A stretch of 64,000 nucleotides of DNA from Mariniphaga sp. Its GTDB lineage: Bacteria; Bacteroidota; Bacteroidia; Bacteroidales; Prolixibacteraceae. Under the pieces are notes generated by a model that did not search any database, had not been told where the DNA came from, and saw only the letters and a list, made by a program, of their open reading frames with translations. Numbering within the stretch: the stretch's first letter is position 1; every line of letters starts with the position of its first letter. Location of the stretch: contig JAGXGA010000029.1 of assembly GCA_024636975.1 (NCBI GenBank), forward strand, positions 1 to 64,000. Reading direction: 5' to 3'. A program made the position numbers and the translations under genes. Below, one piece after another: positions 15,540 through 24,011 of the stretch.

Positions 15540-16874
15540 TTAAAAAAACAAATTTAAAAAAGTAAGAAAAAGCATGGACGAAAAACCAAGGACAACTGTT
15601 CCCAGGCTATGTGTTCTGTAGCCTTGTTTTATACTCATGCCACTCATTTGGGTTACTACCCAGAAAAAACTGTCGTTGGCATGTGAAACCACAGCTGCTC
15701 CAGAGCCAATTGCAATTACTGCCATAGCTCTTGAAATACCGGTATCAAGCCCCATCACATTCAGAAGAGGGGCAACAATGGAAGCCGCGGTAATGATTGC
15801 AACTGTTGATGAGCCCTGGGCCGTTTTAAGAGCTGCCGCTATTAAAAAAGGCAGCCACAAGCCAAATCCCGCTTCCTTAATATTATCACCCAGCAGTAAC
15901 GGCAAATCAGAATTTTGCAAAACTTTACCGAAGGCTCCTCCTGCACCGGTTATCAGAATAATTATTGCGGCGCTTTTTAATGCGTTTCCAACCCATCCAT
16001 CGGTGCTCAACATATTCCTTTCAAATTTTTGAGGTAAAAAAAATGAGATAAAAACACCTATAAACAAAGCGGTTACCGGATGACCAACAAATCCGATAAT
16101 TGCCCGGGCTTGTCCATCGCCGAAAGGGAGGGTCGGATACTCTGCAAAAGAACGGAAAACAATTAATACAATAGGAACAATTATCGGCAGAAAAGCCTTA
16201 AAAACTGGTGGTTGGTATTTACTTTGTTGAGTTTCATTTTCCGTTTTAACATCTGAATCCGGGCTAATAATAACTTTTTTACCTATTCTTTTTGAAAAAA
16301 GAATGGAGATTGCTAACCCGAATATACTGGTGCAAAGTCCTAAAATAATTACTGTTCCGAGATCGGCCCCGATTATACCGGCAGCCGCAATTGGCCCGGG
16401 GGTAGGGGGAACCAAAGTATGCGATGCTGTTAAACCAAGGGAAAGTGCTATTGCCGTACCTGCCAGAGAAAGCTTAGCTTTTTTTGTAAGAGCACGGTTT
16501 AATGATGAGAGAATTACAAAACCGCTATCGGCAAAAACAGGGATGGAAACAATGTATCCTATCAATCCCATGGCGGTATGCACTCTTTTTTTCCCGATAA
16601 TACGGATAACAAAATCGGCCAGTGCCTGGGCGCCCCCTGAATTCTCAAGGAAGGCCCCAATGATAATTCCTGCAATAATTATTATACCAATATTGCCAAT
16701 CGTGCCTCCGAATCCTGCATTAATTGATTCGATTATTGTTTCAGGTGGCATTCCAGATAAAATGCCAAAAAGAAATGCCCCGGCAAGCAGTCCTAAAAAA
16801 GGATGAACTTTAAACCGTGTTCCTGAAATTACGATAAAGAGAATACATACCACGAAAATAAAGATTATAACCAT
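15540..16874 (-). CDS. GntP-family sugar-acid:H+ symporter (444 aa)
   Basis: A polytopic inner-membrane protein with about 11-12 hydrophobic helices beginning at residue 1. Family features include GGTIGNIGIIIIAGIIIGAF in the first conserved block, TASHTLVPPTPGPIAAAGII, the hallmark of GntP permeases, and ALKTAQGSSTVAIITAASIV towards the end. GntP proteins import gluconate and related sugar acids with protons. It is the second gene of the pentonate operon, 12 bases downstream of the IlvD/Edd gene, so pentonates are the likely cargo. Confidence 0.88.
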   Translation of the reverse strand: MVIIFIFVVCILFIVISGTRFKVHPFLGLLAGAFLFGILSGMPPETIIESINAGFGGTIGNIGIIIIAGIIIGAFLENSGGAQALADFVIRIIGKKRVHTAMGLIGYIVSIPVFADSGFVILSSLNRALTKKAKLSLAGTAIALSLGLTASHTLVPPTPGPIAAAGIIGADLGTVIILGLCTSIFGLAISILFSKRIGKKVIISPDSDVKTENETQQSKYQPPVFKAFLPIIVPIVLIVFRSFAEYPTLPFGDGQARAIIGFVGHPVTALFIGVFISFFLPQKFERNMLSTDGWVGNALKSAAIIILITGAGGAFGKVLQNSDLPLLLGDNIKEAGFGLWLPFLIAAALKTAQGSSTVAIITAASIVAPLLNVMGLDTGISRAMAVIAIGSGAAVVSHANDSFFWVVTQMSGMSIKQGYRTHSLGTVVLGFSSMLFLTFLNLFF

Positions 16875-16886
16875 GGCAGGAATTCT

Positions 16887-18608
16887 TTAATGTAAATCTC
16901 TCAGAACTGCAGAACCCGATCCCCCCGTTAAAAAATCAAAATCACACCCTTTATCAGCCTGTTCTACATGCTCAATAAACATTCTTACATATCCTCTTTC
17001 TGCAACCGGGTCAGGAGTTGTCCAGTTTGCACGCCTCTTTTGTAATTCTTCATCCGAAACATCCAGATGCAGCACTCTGCTTTCTACATCCAGATCAATC
17101 ATATCGCCGTTCTTCACCAGTGCAAGGTTTCCTCCAATCGTCGATTCCGGAGAAACATGAAGTACCACCGTTCCATAGGCTGTCCCGCTCATTCTTCCGT
17201 CGGAAATACGAATCATATCGGTTATCCCTTTTTTTACCAGCCGTTCAGGAAGTTCCATGTTTCCAACTTCCGGCATTCCCGGATAACCAACAGGCCCTAC
17301 TCCTTTCAGAACCATAATGCATGTTTCATCAATATCCAGCATCGGATCATCAATACGTGCGTGGTACTCTTCGATGTTTTCGAATACAACAGCCCTTCCT
17401 CTATGCTTAAGCAATTTACCCGATGTTGCCGATGGCTTGATCACTGCACCGTTTTCACACAAGTTACCCTTTAAAACGGCAATACCTGCTTTTTCTTTAA
17501 ATGGTTTTTCAGGGGAAGCAATTACATCGCGGTTGTAACAGGGAGCATTTTTGCAATTTTCTCCGATGGTTTTGCCATTAACAGTAACTGCATCTTTATG
17601 GATCTGATTTTTTAATTCATCGATTATTACAGGTAATCCTCCGGCATAATAAAAATCTTCCATTAAGTATTTTCCGGCAGGCATAAGGTTTAACAACAGA
17701 GGCATGTCGCTTCCCAGTTTATCGAAATCGTCCAGATTCAGCTTGATGCCAATTCTTCCTGCAATGGCAATCATATGAATAATCAGATTAGTAGAACCTC
17801 CGATGGCAGAATTTATTTTTATGGCATTTTCAAAAGCTTCGCGGGTTAAAATATCCGACATGCGCATCTCTTCTTTTACCATTTCAACAATGCGGTTTCC
17901 TGTTAGGTGAGCCATCACTTTTTTACGGGAATCAACGGCAGGAATTGCCGATGCTCCGGGTAAGGTAAGACCGAGCGCTTCAACCATACATGCCATTGTG
18001 GAGGCTGTGCCCATGGTCATGCAATGACCGGCACTTCGCGACATGCAACTTTCGGCCTCAATCATATCTTCTTTTGAAACCGTTCCAGCTTTAATTCCTT
18101 CAGAAAGCTGCCATGTGAGTGTTCCCGAGCCAACATCCTTTCCCCTGAACTTACCATTTAACATAGGGCCTCCGGGAACAACTATCGTTGGCAGGTTCAC
18201 GCTTGCGGCCCCCATCAGTGTTGATGGAGTTGTTTTGTCGCAACCGGTAAGCAACACCACTCCGTCGAGTGGGTTGGCCCGGATTGTTTCTTCAACATCC
18301 ATGCTGGCAAGATTGCGCCAAAGCATTGTGGAAGGCTTCATAATGGTTTCACCCAGCGACATCACGGGAAATTCGAGCGGAAATCCACCGGCTTCGTAAA
18401 CCCCCCGTTTAACTATTTCTGCAAATTCTCGTAAATGCCCGTTGCATGGTGTAAGATCTGACCATGTATTGCAAATTCCAATTACTGGCTTACCACGGAA
18501 CATATGATCGGGATGACCCTGGTTACGCAGCCAGCTTCTGTGAACGAACCCCATTTTATCGTCTTTTCCAAACCATTCTGTGCTGCGTAAGTAAAAATTC
18601 TTTTTCAT
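16887..18608 (-). CDS. IlvD/Edd-family sugar-acid dehydratase (probably pentonate dehydratase, 573 aa)
   Basis: An iron-sulfur dehydratase of the IlvD/Edd family. The cluster cysteines are in IGICNTWSDLTPCN, VVLLTGCDKTTPSTLMGA and SAGHCMTMGTASTM; the Mg site is in INSAIGGSTN. Among family members, those acting on arabinonate/xylonate are about 570-590 aa, as here, whereas dihydroxy-acid dehydratase usually accompanies ilv genes, which are absent. It heads the four-gene operon and would form 2-keto-3-deoxypentonate. No regulator gene is adjacent. Confidence 0.85.
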   Translation of the reverse strand: MKKNFYLRSTEWFGKDDKMGFVHRSWLRNQGHPDHMFRGKPVIGICNTWSDLTPCNGHLREFAEIVKRGVYEAGGFPLEFPVMSLGETIMKPSTMLWRNLASMDVEETIRANPLDGVVLLTGCDKTTPSTLMGAASVNLPTIVVPGGPMLNGKFRGKDVGSGTLTWQLSEGIKAGTVSKEDMIEAESCMSRSAGHCMTMGTASTMACMVEALGLTLPGASAIPAVDSRKKVMAHLTGNRIVEMVKEEMRMSDILTREAFENAIKINSAIGGSTNLIIHMIAIAGRIGIKLNLDDFDKLGSDMPLLLNLMPAGKYLMEDFYYAGGLPVIIDELKNQIHKDAVTVNGKTIGENCKNAPCYNRDVIASPEKPFKEKAGIAVLKGNLCENGAVIKPSATSGKLLKHRGRAVVFENIEEYHARIDDPMLDIDETCIMVLKGVGPVGYPGMPEVGNMELPERLVKKGITDMIRISDGRMSGTAYGTVVLHVSPESTIGGNLALVKNGDMIDLDVESRVLHLDVSDEELQKRRANWTTPDPVAERGYVRMFIEHVEQADKGCDFDFLTGGSGSAVLRDLH

Positions 18609-18685
18609 GCTGAGCTAAGTTAATAAAGATTATTCCATGGCCGAAACCCATTATAATTGAATCCGTTGCAGAGAAAATGAAAATT

Positions 18686-19456
18686 TTACCGCTCCAGCAA
18701 ATTGTTAAGCAGTCCGCCACGTGCTTCTTTTCGGGTATTGCCTCCGGCAGGAGAAAGTTCCTTGATCAGTTTACGGATAGGCATGCTTTGCAACCAAATT
18801 TTACCTGTGCCACGAAGTGTAGCCAGGAAAATGCCTTCGCCGCCAAACATCATAGAGCGCAGGTTACCTGCCTGCTGAATGCTGTAATCGATCGAAGGTT
18901 CAAACCCTACAATGCAACCGGTATCCACTTTCAACACCTCGTTGTTTAATTGCCGTTCGATAACAGTTCCTCCGGCATGAACAAATGCATTCCCGTCGCC
19001 CTGCAACTGCTGCAAAATAAATCCTTCACCACCGAAGAAGCCGGACCCCAGCCGTCGGTTAAGGGTGATTGAAATTTTAGTGCCTAAAGCAGCACATAGG
19101 AAAGCATCGCGTTGTACAATGATGCGCCCTCCCAAAGCTGAAAGGTTTAGCGGAATGATGGTCCCCGGATAGGGTGCCGCAAAAGCCACATGCTTTTTTC
19201 CAAAACCCTGGTTGGTGAAGTGCGTTAAAAACAACGATTCACCGGTTATAATCCTTGAACCTGCCGACAATAGTTTATCGAAGAACCCGGCATTCACATT
19301 CGAGCCATCACCCATACGGGCTGTAAATTCAATCCCGTCGTCCATGTACAACATGGTGCCTGCCTCAGCAATAACTGTTTCTCCCGGATCGAGTTCTACT
19401 TCTACCAACTGGACATCATGCCCTACAATTTTGTAATCAATTTCATGTGATTGCAT
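18686..19456 (-). CDS. TIGR00266/AIM24-family protein (256 aa)
   Basis: A beta-rich protein of the AIM24 family with the characteristic start [20 protein letters not shown], the segment [17 protein letters not shown], and the glycine-rich [16 protein letters not shown] / [17 protein letters not shown] repeats. The fold resembles the tryptophan-RNA attenuator-type beta trimer. The biochemical role in bacteria is unknown. It is monocistronic, and its start lies 105 bases from the divergent rluB-like gene. Confidence 0.85.
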   Translation of the reverse strand: MQSHEIDYKIVGHDVQLVEVELDPGETVIAEAGTMLYMDDGIEFTARMGDGSNVNAGFFDKLLSAGSRIITGESLFLTHFTNQGFGKKHVAFAAPYPGTIIPLNLSALGGRIIVQRDAFLCAALGTKISITLNRRLGSGFFGGEGFILQQLQGDGNAFVHAGGTVIERQLNNEVLKVDTGCIVGFEPSIDYSIQQAGNLRSMMFGGEGIFLATLRGTGKIWLQSMPIRKLIKELSPAGGNTRKEARGGLLNNLLER

Positions 19457-19561
19457 AGCTGTTTGTATTTAATTTCTGCCTAAAAATAAAACAATTGAAA
19501 CTTGGAAACCAATAAATAGTGCATAATTTTTACGACCTTTGCAAAAATTTGATTTTTATAA

Positions 19562-20542
19562 ATGAACAGGAATATAAATAAAGGCCGCCCAAACAAATCC
19601 ACTCCGGGACAAAAAGGAACATCCGGTAAACGGGAAGGAAAAAGCAGGGTGTCGGGAAGAGAAGGGAAAAGCAATTTTACCGAAAAAGAAGGTGAAAGAA
19701 AATTTGCAGGGAAAGAAGGGCAAGGAAGTTTGGCAGCTAAGAAAAAAGTTATAAAGCTTAATAATAAAACGGAAGCCACGCCCAAAAAGAGGGTTCCTGT
19801 TACCCGCAACAGGCCAGTCAAAACGGCCACTTCAGGTGAAATGCGCCTGAACCGCTACATTGCCAATGCAGGTGTTTGCTCACGTCGTGAAGCCGATAAA
19901 TACATTGTAGCCGGACTGGTAACAGTTAACGGAAAAACAGTAACTGAACTGGGTGTAAAGGTAAAAATGAGCGATGATGTGCGTTTTGATGGCCGCAAAT
20001 TGCTAGCCGAAAAGAAAGTGTACCTGTTACTGAACAAGCCAAAGGATTTTGTTACAACAACCGATGATCCACATGCCGAACATACTGTAATGGATTTGGT
20101 GAAAGATGCCTGCGAAGAACGGATTTACCCTGTGGGCAGGCTCGATAAATCAACTACCGGCATATTGCTTTTTACCAACGATGGTGAGCTGTCTGACCGC
20201 CTCACTCATCCCAGCCACAAAATGAAGAAAATTTACCAGGTTACCCTCGACAAACCGCTTACCAAAAATCACATGGTTCAGATTGCCGACGGCATTGAAC
20301 TGGAGGATGGTCCTGTTGCTGCCGATGCAATCAGCTACATTGATGCAACCGCAAAAAATGAGGTAGGCATTGAAATTCATTCAGGACGCAACCGGATCGT
20401 ACGCCGCATGTTTGAGCACCTGGGCTATCGGGTCCGTAAACTCGACAGGGTATATTTTGCCGGTCTTACAAAGAAAAATTTACCCCGCGGAAAGTGGCGT
20501 TTCCTGTCACATAAGGAGGTGCAGTTTCTACAAATGAAATAG
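19562..20542 (+). CDS. RluB/RsuA-family rRNA pseudouridine synthase with a long basic N-terminal tail (326 aa)
   Basis: Residues ~93-150 form an S4 RNA-binding domain (RLNRYIANAGVCSRREADKY), followed by the pseudouridine synthase domain with catalytic Asp in VGRLDKSTTGILLFTNDG and the RluB-type ending IHSGRNRIVRRMFEHLGYRV. The first 90 residues are a Lys/Gly/Arg-rich, low-complexity segment with repeated GKEG-like words; such disordered basic tails on this enzyme are common in Bacteroidota. It modifies 23S or 16S rRNA; the exact position cannot be read from the sequence. Confidence 0.88.
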   Translation: MNRNINKGRPNKSTPGQKGTSGKREGKSRVSGREGKSNFTEKEGERKFAGKEGQGSLAAKKKVIKLNNKTEATPKKRVPVTRNRPVKTATSGEMRLNRYIANAGVCSRREADKYIVAGLVTVNGKTVTELGVKVKMSDDVRFDGRKLLAEKKVYLLLNKPKDFVTTTDDPHAEHTVMDLVKDACEERIYPVGRLDKSTTGILLFTNDGELSDRLTHPSHKMKKIYQVTLDKPLTKNHMVQIADGIELEDGPVAADAISYIDATAKNEVGIEIHSGRNRIVRRMFEHLGYRVRKLDRVYFAGLTKKNLPRGKWRFLSHKEVQFLQMK

Positions 20543-20597
20543 TTGTGCTGAAACAGACAGATTGACTTTCCTGAAGTTTAATCTGACTAATTAATAA

Positions 20598-21476
20598 TCA
20601 GGTTCTTGAATTCAATTTGAAAAACCGCTCAAGCTTCTGATCAAATTCCAGTGGCGGAGCGCTGAAGAACTGCTTTAACCGTGGTTGAAGTTTAAGCTGA
20701 TTTAATTCGCGAAGGTTTTCGATCTGATTTTTAATGATTTGTAACTCTTCTTCATTAAATCCATGTCCCTCGCCGGATAAATCTTCAGCAAACACATACA
20801 GATCATGATCGTCGCCTAACTGATCGGTTATCTTGTTGAGTTGATCGGTCTTCATCTTAAAATAACGGGGATGAAGAAAACGTATAAAATCGAGCTGGTA
20901 CCACATTCGCTTAAGCTTTTTACGTAACTCATGCCACTCTTCAGGGTGCGGATCGGCAGGCAACTGCCTGTATAAATTAAAACTGGTGAAATAGGTCCTG
21001 CTCACTTCCCGGTATATGTGGATTTTACCCGACAACTCGCTATTATTTACAGTGAGAATTGTTTCAAATCCATCGAAAAAAGTACGAATGGTATTGTGAA
21101 GGTTGTTTTCCCAAAACCCACGTTCAACAAGCGATTTATTCTTTTCAGCCAGCATTTCCCTTGCATTCCGTATCTTTTTCTCCGACAACAACCGGTTCCC
21201 GGCTATCTCAAGTTCAAACAGGTCGAGATTAACAGCCGATTCCCGCAAAGGAGCAAGAAGCTTACCAAAATTGCGGATATCTACCTGGAGCTGAACAGCA
21301 GGATTATCGGGTATTTCGATAAAAAACCTCAGCAATGCCCTTAATCGTTTGAATCCCCGTCGCAGCTCGTGTACCTTCTGATTGGCCGATATGTTTTCGG
21401 CAGCGCAAAAATAACCTGCTTTTTCTGCCTGATGCGAAATGGCCTGCACCAACCTGTTCCCTATATTCTGAACCAT
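20598..21476 (-). CDS. CHAD domain protein (292 aa)
   Basis: An all-helical CHAD domain protein: KVHELRRGFKRLRALLRFF near the N-terminus and EWHELRKKLKRMWYQLDFIR in the middle are the conserved basic/His helices of the fold, which binds inorganic polyphosphate. The protein is rich in Arg, Lys and His and has no CYTH phosphatase partner nearby. Role unknown beyond likely polyphosphate association. Confidence 0.85.
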   Translation of the reverse strand: MVQNIGNRLVQAISHQAEKAGYFCAAENISANQKVHELRRGFKRLRALLRFFIEIPDNPAVQLQVDIRNFGKLLAPLRESAVNLDLFELEIAGNRLLSEKKIRNAREMLAEKNKSLVERGFWENNLHNTIRTFFDGFETILTVNNSELSGKIHIYREVSRTYFTSFNLYRQLPADPHPEEWHELRKKLKRMWYQLDFIRFLHPRYFKMKTDQLNKITDQLGDDHDLYVFAEDLSGEGHGFNEEELQIIKNQIENLRELNQLKLQPRLKQFFSAPPLEFDQKLERFFKLNSRT

Positions 21477-21890
21477 AATTTGAAATCAACGCTTTAAGCA
21501 AAAATAACGATTATTCCCGAATCTTAAAACAACCAAAAAGGATTATACAGTGGCATATACCTGCCCATCCATTTATCGGAGCGATCCTGCTCCTTTCCCT
21601 GGGGGAAGTTGGGAGTGGTCAGTTTTATAATTACACCAGAATATGTATTTCCTACGGACCCCCTAAATCCCCCGAAGAGGGACATTTGGCCTGTGCAAAA
21701 AGGAACAGAATGGCTTTTCAATTTAACTCCTGACTTAACTTCAAAGCGGTCTTACCCCTCCCTCTGGGGGAGGCTGGGAGGGGTCAGTTTTAGACAACTT
21801 AAAATGCTATCCTTATTTCCAACTGTTACATCATGCTAACGTATTTTTGATTATATTCATATTCTAATTTATCATGCAAAATCTAAAACC
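21477..21890. repeat. Intergenic spacer with dispersed G/C-rich repeat units
   Basis: Two similar units (about 21591-21630 and 21751-21795) share the theme CCCTsTGGGGGArGyTGGGAG followed by GTCAGTTTTA, and between them lies CCCCCTAAATCCCCCGAAGA (21659-21678), a word with inverted symmetry. No gene is seen. Such units look like extragenic palindromic repeats. Confidence 0.55.
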
Positions 21891-22907
21891 ATGTTTCTGC
21901 GGTTATCTTTGGTTATATCATTAAATGTGTTTACAATCCTCCTGTCGGCACAAAGTATTCAGCAACTCCAAAACTCCCTCGACAGCATTAAGATTGAAAA
22001 AGCAATTCTCCAGCAAAAAGTTGAGGAGCTGGAATTAATTGAACAGGAATATTCCAGGTTAATTGAGGAAAACAAGAACAACCTTTCATTGTTAATTGCT
22101 GATCTTAAACCGGTATCGGACGGTGATCTGGTAGAACATTCTTATTACACTCTCTCCTATTCCGAAGAAAACGAGCATGCAATTTGGGTTTATTATAAAC
22201 TCACCCGTGAAATGCTGGAGGGCGTTACGGCCCGGACCGACAATTTCAAGTTGGATAACCTGATTTCAACGCTTTCAGCTCATCCTGACGATTATGAAGG
22301 AACCGGTTACGACAGGGGGCATTTATGTCCGGCAGGTGACATGACTATAAACCTTGTAGCAATGTCAGAATCGTTTTATATGTCGAACATGTCGCCGCAG
22401 GTGCCTGCTTTCAACAGGGGTATCTGGAAGAAACTGGAAGCAACCGTCAGAAACTGGGCATCTGTTGAAGAGGAAATACACATTGCTACAGGTCCTGTAT
22501 TTGAAGATACTTTGGGTACTTTGCCCAATTGCAGGGTAACGGTACCGGGTTACTATTATAAGGTTGTTTACGACCCAACTGAAGACTCAAAAATGATCGC
22601 TCTTGTGCTGCCCAATGCCAGGGGAGAAAAACATTTGCAAGAATATGTAGTTACCGTGAATTATGTTGAATCAATAACGGGCATCGATTTCTTTGCCGCA
22701 TTGCCCGATGATATTGAGAATAAACTCGAAGCCAATTCCGATGCATCACTCTGGGAATTTAAAGAACATCAAAGCACTGTATCTGCCGAAAGCACTACAG
22801 TTCAATGCAATGGAACAACACTATCAACCGGGCAGCGATGCCGAAATAAAACTTCCAATCAAAACGGATTTTGCCACCTGCACCAGCCACCATCCCCACT
22901 CCACTAA
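21891..22907 (+). CDS. Secreted DNA/RNA non-specific endonuclease with Cys/His C-terminal tail (338 aa)
   Basis: Residues 1-20 are a signal peptide ending LLSAQ; residues ~25-65 form a short coiled coil. The nuclease domain (NUC1 family, beta-beta-alpha metal fold) carries the catalytic motif YDRGHLCPAGDM with the general-base His at 144, and the Asn of FNRGIWKKLE that binds the metal. The last 35 residues contain CNGTTLSTGQRCRNKT and GFCHLH, a small Cys/His cluster likely to bind zinc. The enzyme would act outside the inner membrane on nucleic acids, perhaps for nutrient recovery. Transcribed alone. Confidence 0.88.
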   Translation: MFLRLSLVISLNVFTILLSAQSIQQLQNSLDSIKIEKAILQQKVEELELIEQEYSRLIEENKNNLSLLIADLKPVSDGDLVEHSYYTLSYSEENEHAIWVYYKLTREMLEGVTARTDNFKLDNLISTLSAHPDDYEGTGYDRGHLCPAGDMTINLVAMSESFYMSNMSPQVPAFNRGIWKKLEATVRNWASVEEEIHIATGPVFEDTLGTLPNCRVTVPGYYYKVVYDPTEDSKMIALVLPNARGEKHLQEYVVTVNYVESITGIDFFAALPDDIENKLEANSDASLWEFKEHQSTVSAESTTVQCNGTTLSTGQRCRNKTSNQNGFCHLHQPPSPLH

Positions 22908-23178
22908 CATTCAGCCCATTAAAATACACCAAGCACAAATTTTGGCTATTCATACCGATTGGCTACGCCCCTTATAAATCCAACCTGTAACATATTTCCT
23001 GTTGCTGACTGCCACCTGCTTTGCAAGCCAGGCAAATAATTGGCTTTTCAACTTTCCACTTAGCCTATGCCTATGTCTTTGCCTCAATAACTTTTTATGA
23101 TTTATGTATTACTTTTCAATTCATTACAAAAGCTTTATCAGGGAGGTAACAGGTTAATACCTGGTCCATGTTATTTTC

Positions 23179-23266
23179 GTATTAAACTCATATTAAACTC
23201 GTATCAAACTCACATTAAATTCGCGATTTTACGAATTTAATACGAATTTACTACGAATAAACCTCG
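23179..23266. repeat. 11-bp-periodic inverted repeat array (8 units)
   Basis: Four consecutive 11-base units of the type nTATTAAACTC (GTATTAAACTC, ATATTAAACTC, GTATCAAACTC, ACATTAAATTC) are followed by one spacer unit (GCGATTTTACG). Then come three units of roughly inverted sequence (AATTTAATACG, AATTTACTACG, AATAAACCTCG). The period is strict. It has the same plan as the array at 58421-58530. Confidence 0.75.
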
Positions 23267-23556
23267 AAAAAAACATGTATTTAAGATTGACTTGAATATA
23301 CTGTGAGGGTAGTCTGGATTAAATCAGGTAAAGGTATGTGTTGGGGAATCATTGGTCGGAAATTAGGAAATAGGTGGATTGCCAGAGAGAAGGTGGTGAT
23401 TTAGGAAAGAAAAAGTTAAGACCAGGTAGTGATTTAGGAGATATCAGGGGGAGAAATAATTAAATTTATGCATAAACTTATTGTTTTTGGAAGCTACCGG
23501 AAATTTAGGCCTTCAATTAACCCCGGGCCCTTGTGGCAAGCTTCGTACCCACGGGA

Positions 23557-23661
23557 GTCGGATTTTCCAAATCCGACATTAGACACATTAAAAGTGAGGT
23601 GATTGGCAGTAATATGTTATTAATTATGAACTGATAAAATCTTTGACTTGGAAAGTCAAAG
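23557..23661. repeat. Two matched hairpins, MITE-like
   Basis: GTCGGATTT-TCC-AAATCCGAC (23557-23577) and CTTTGACTT-gga-AAGTCAAAG (23641-23661) are both perfect 9-bp stems with 3-base loops. Their flanks (ACCCACGGGA before the first, GTCCCGGGCG after the second) are also roughly inverse to each other, so the whole may be a small non-coding mobile or structural element. Confidence 0.5.
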
Positions 23662-23817
23662 TCCCGGGCGCCTGTTCTGCTATGATCACACTGCCAACTG
23701 AAAACTGCCGCTCAACTGCTCACTGTTCACCGTTCACTATCATATAACTAAAACCTCAACTCCTTAAAAACAATTAACTGTCATTTTAAAAGTTGTACCC
23801 CAACGAGGCCGAAGAAG

Positions 23818-23934
23818 GCGGCGCATGCAACGTTTGCATTTCAATCGGGTTCAGTGTTTGCGCCGATGGGTATGACGGCACTTCACTTACCCAGGGCGGT
23901 TGCCCTGGGCTGAATTAAGCTGGGCTTTCAGCCA
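23818..23934. repeat. Dispersed intergenic repeat, copy A
   Basis: The copy contains GGCGCATG...AACG, TTTCAA, GTTTGCGCC, then CCAGGGCGGTTGCCCTGGG (hairpin), CTGAATTA and TGGGCTTTCAGCC. The same order of words recurs at 63291-63410. No coding frame is visible. Confidence 0.6.
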
Positions 23935-24011
23935 GTAAGTGGCCTACTAAGTTATTTACTATAAAATACGGCTGAAGCCAATAATAGGACTGTTCTCTTT
24001 CTGATTTCTTC

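Larger units (their letters stand above)
22908..24011. other. 1.1-kb intergenic region rich in repeats, no gene
   Basis: Between two convergent genes, this stretch has stop codons in all frames over most of its length. It contains, in order: an 11-bp-periodic inverted array (23179-23266), a direct repeat GGTrGTGATTTAGGA (near 23390 and 23426), two 9-bp-stem hairpins (23557-23577, 23641-23661), a CACTGTTCACC-type minisatellite (about 23715-23740) and one copy of a dispersed repeat (23818-23934). Confidence 0.6.
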
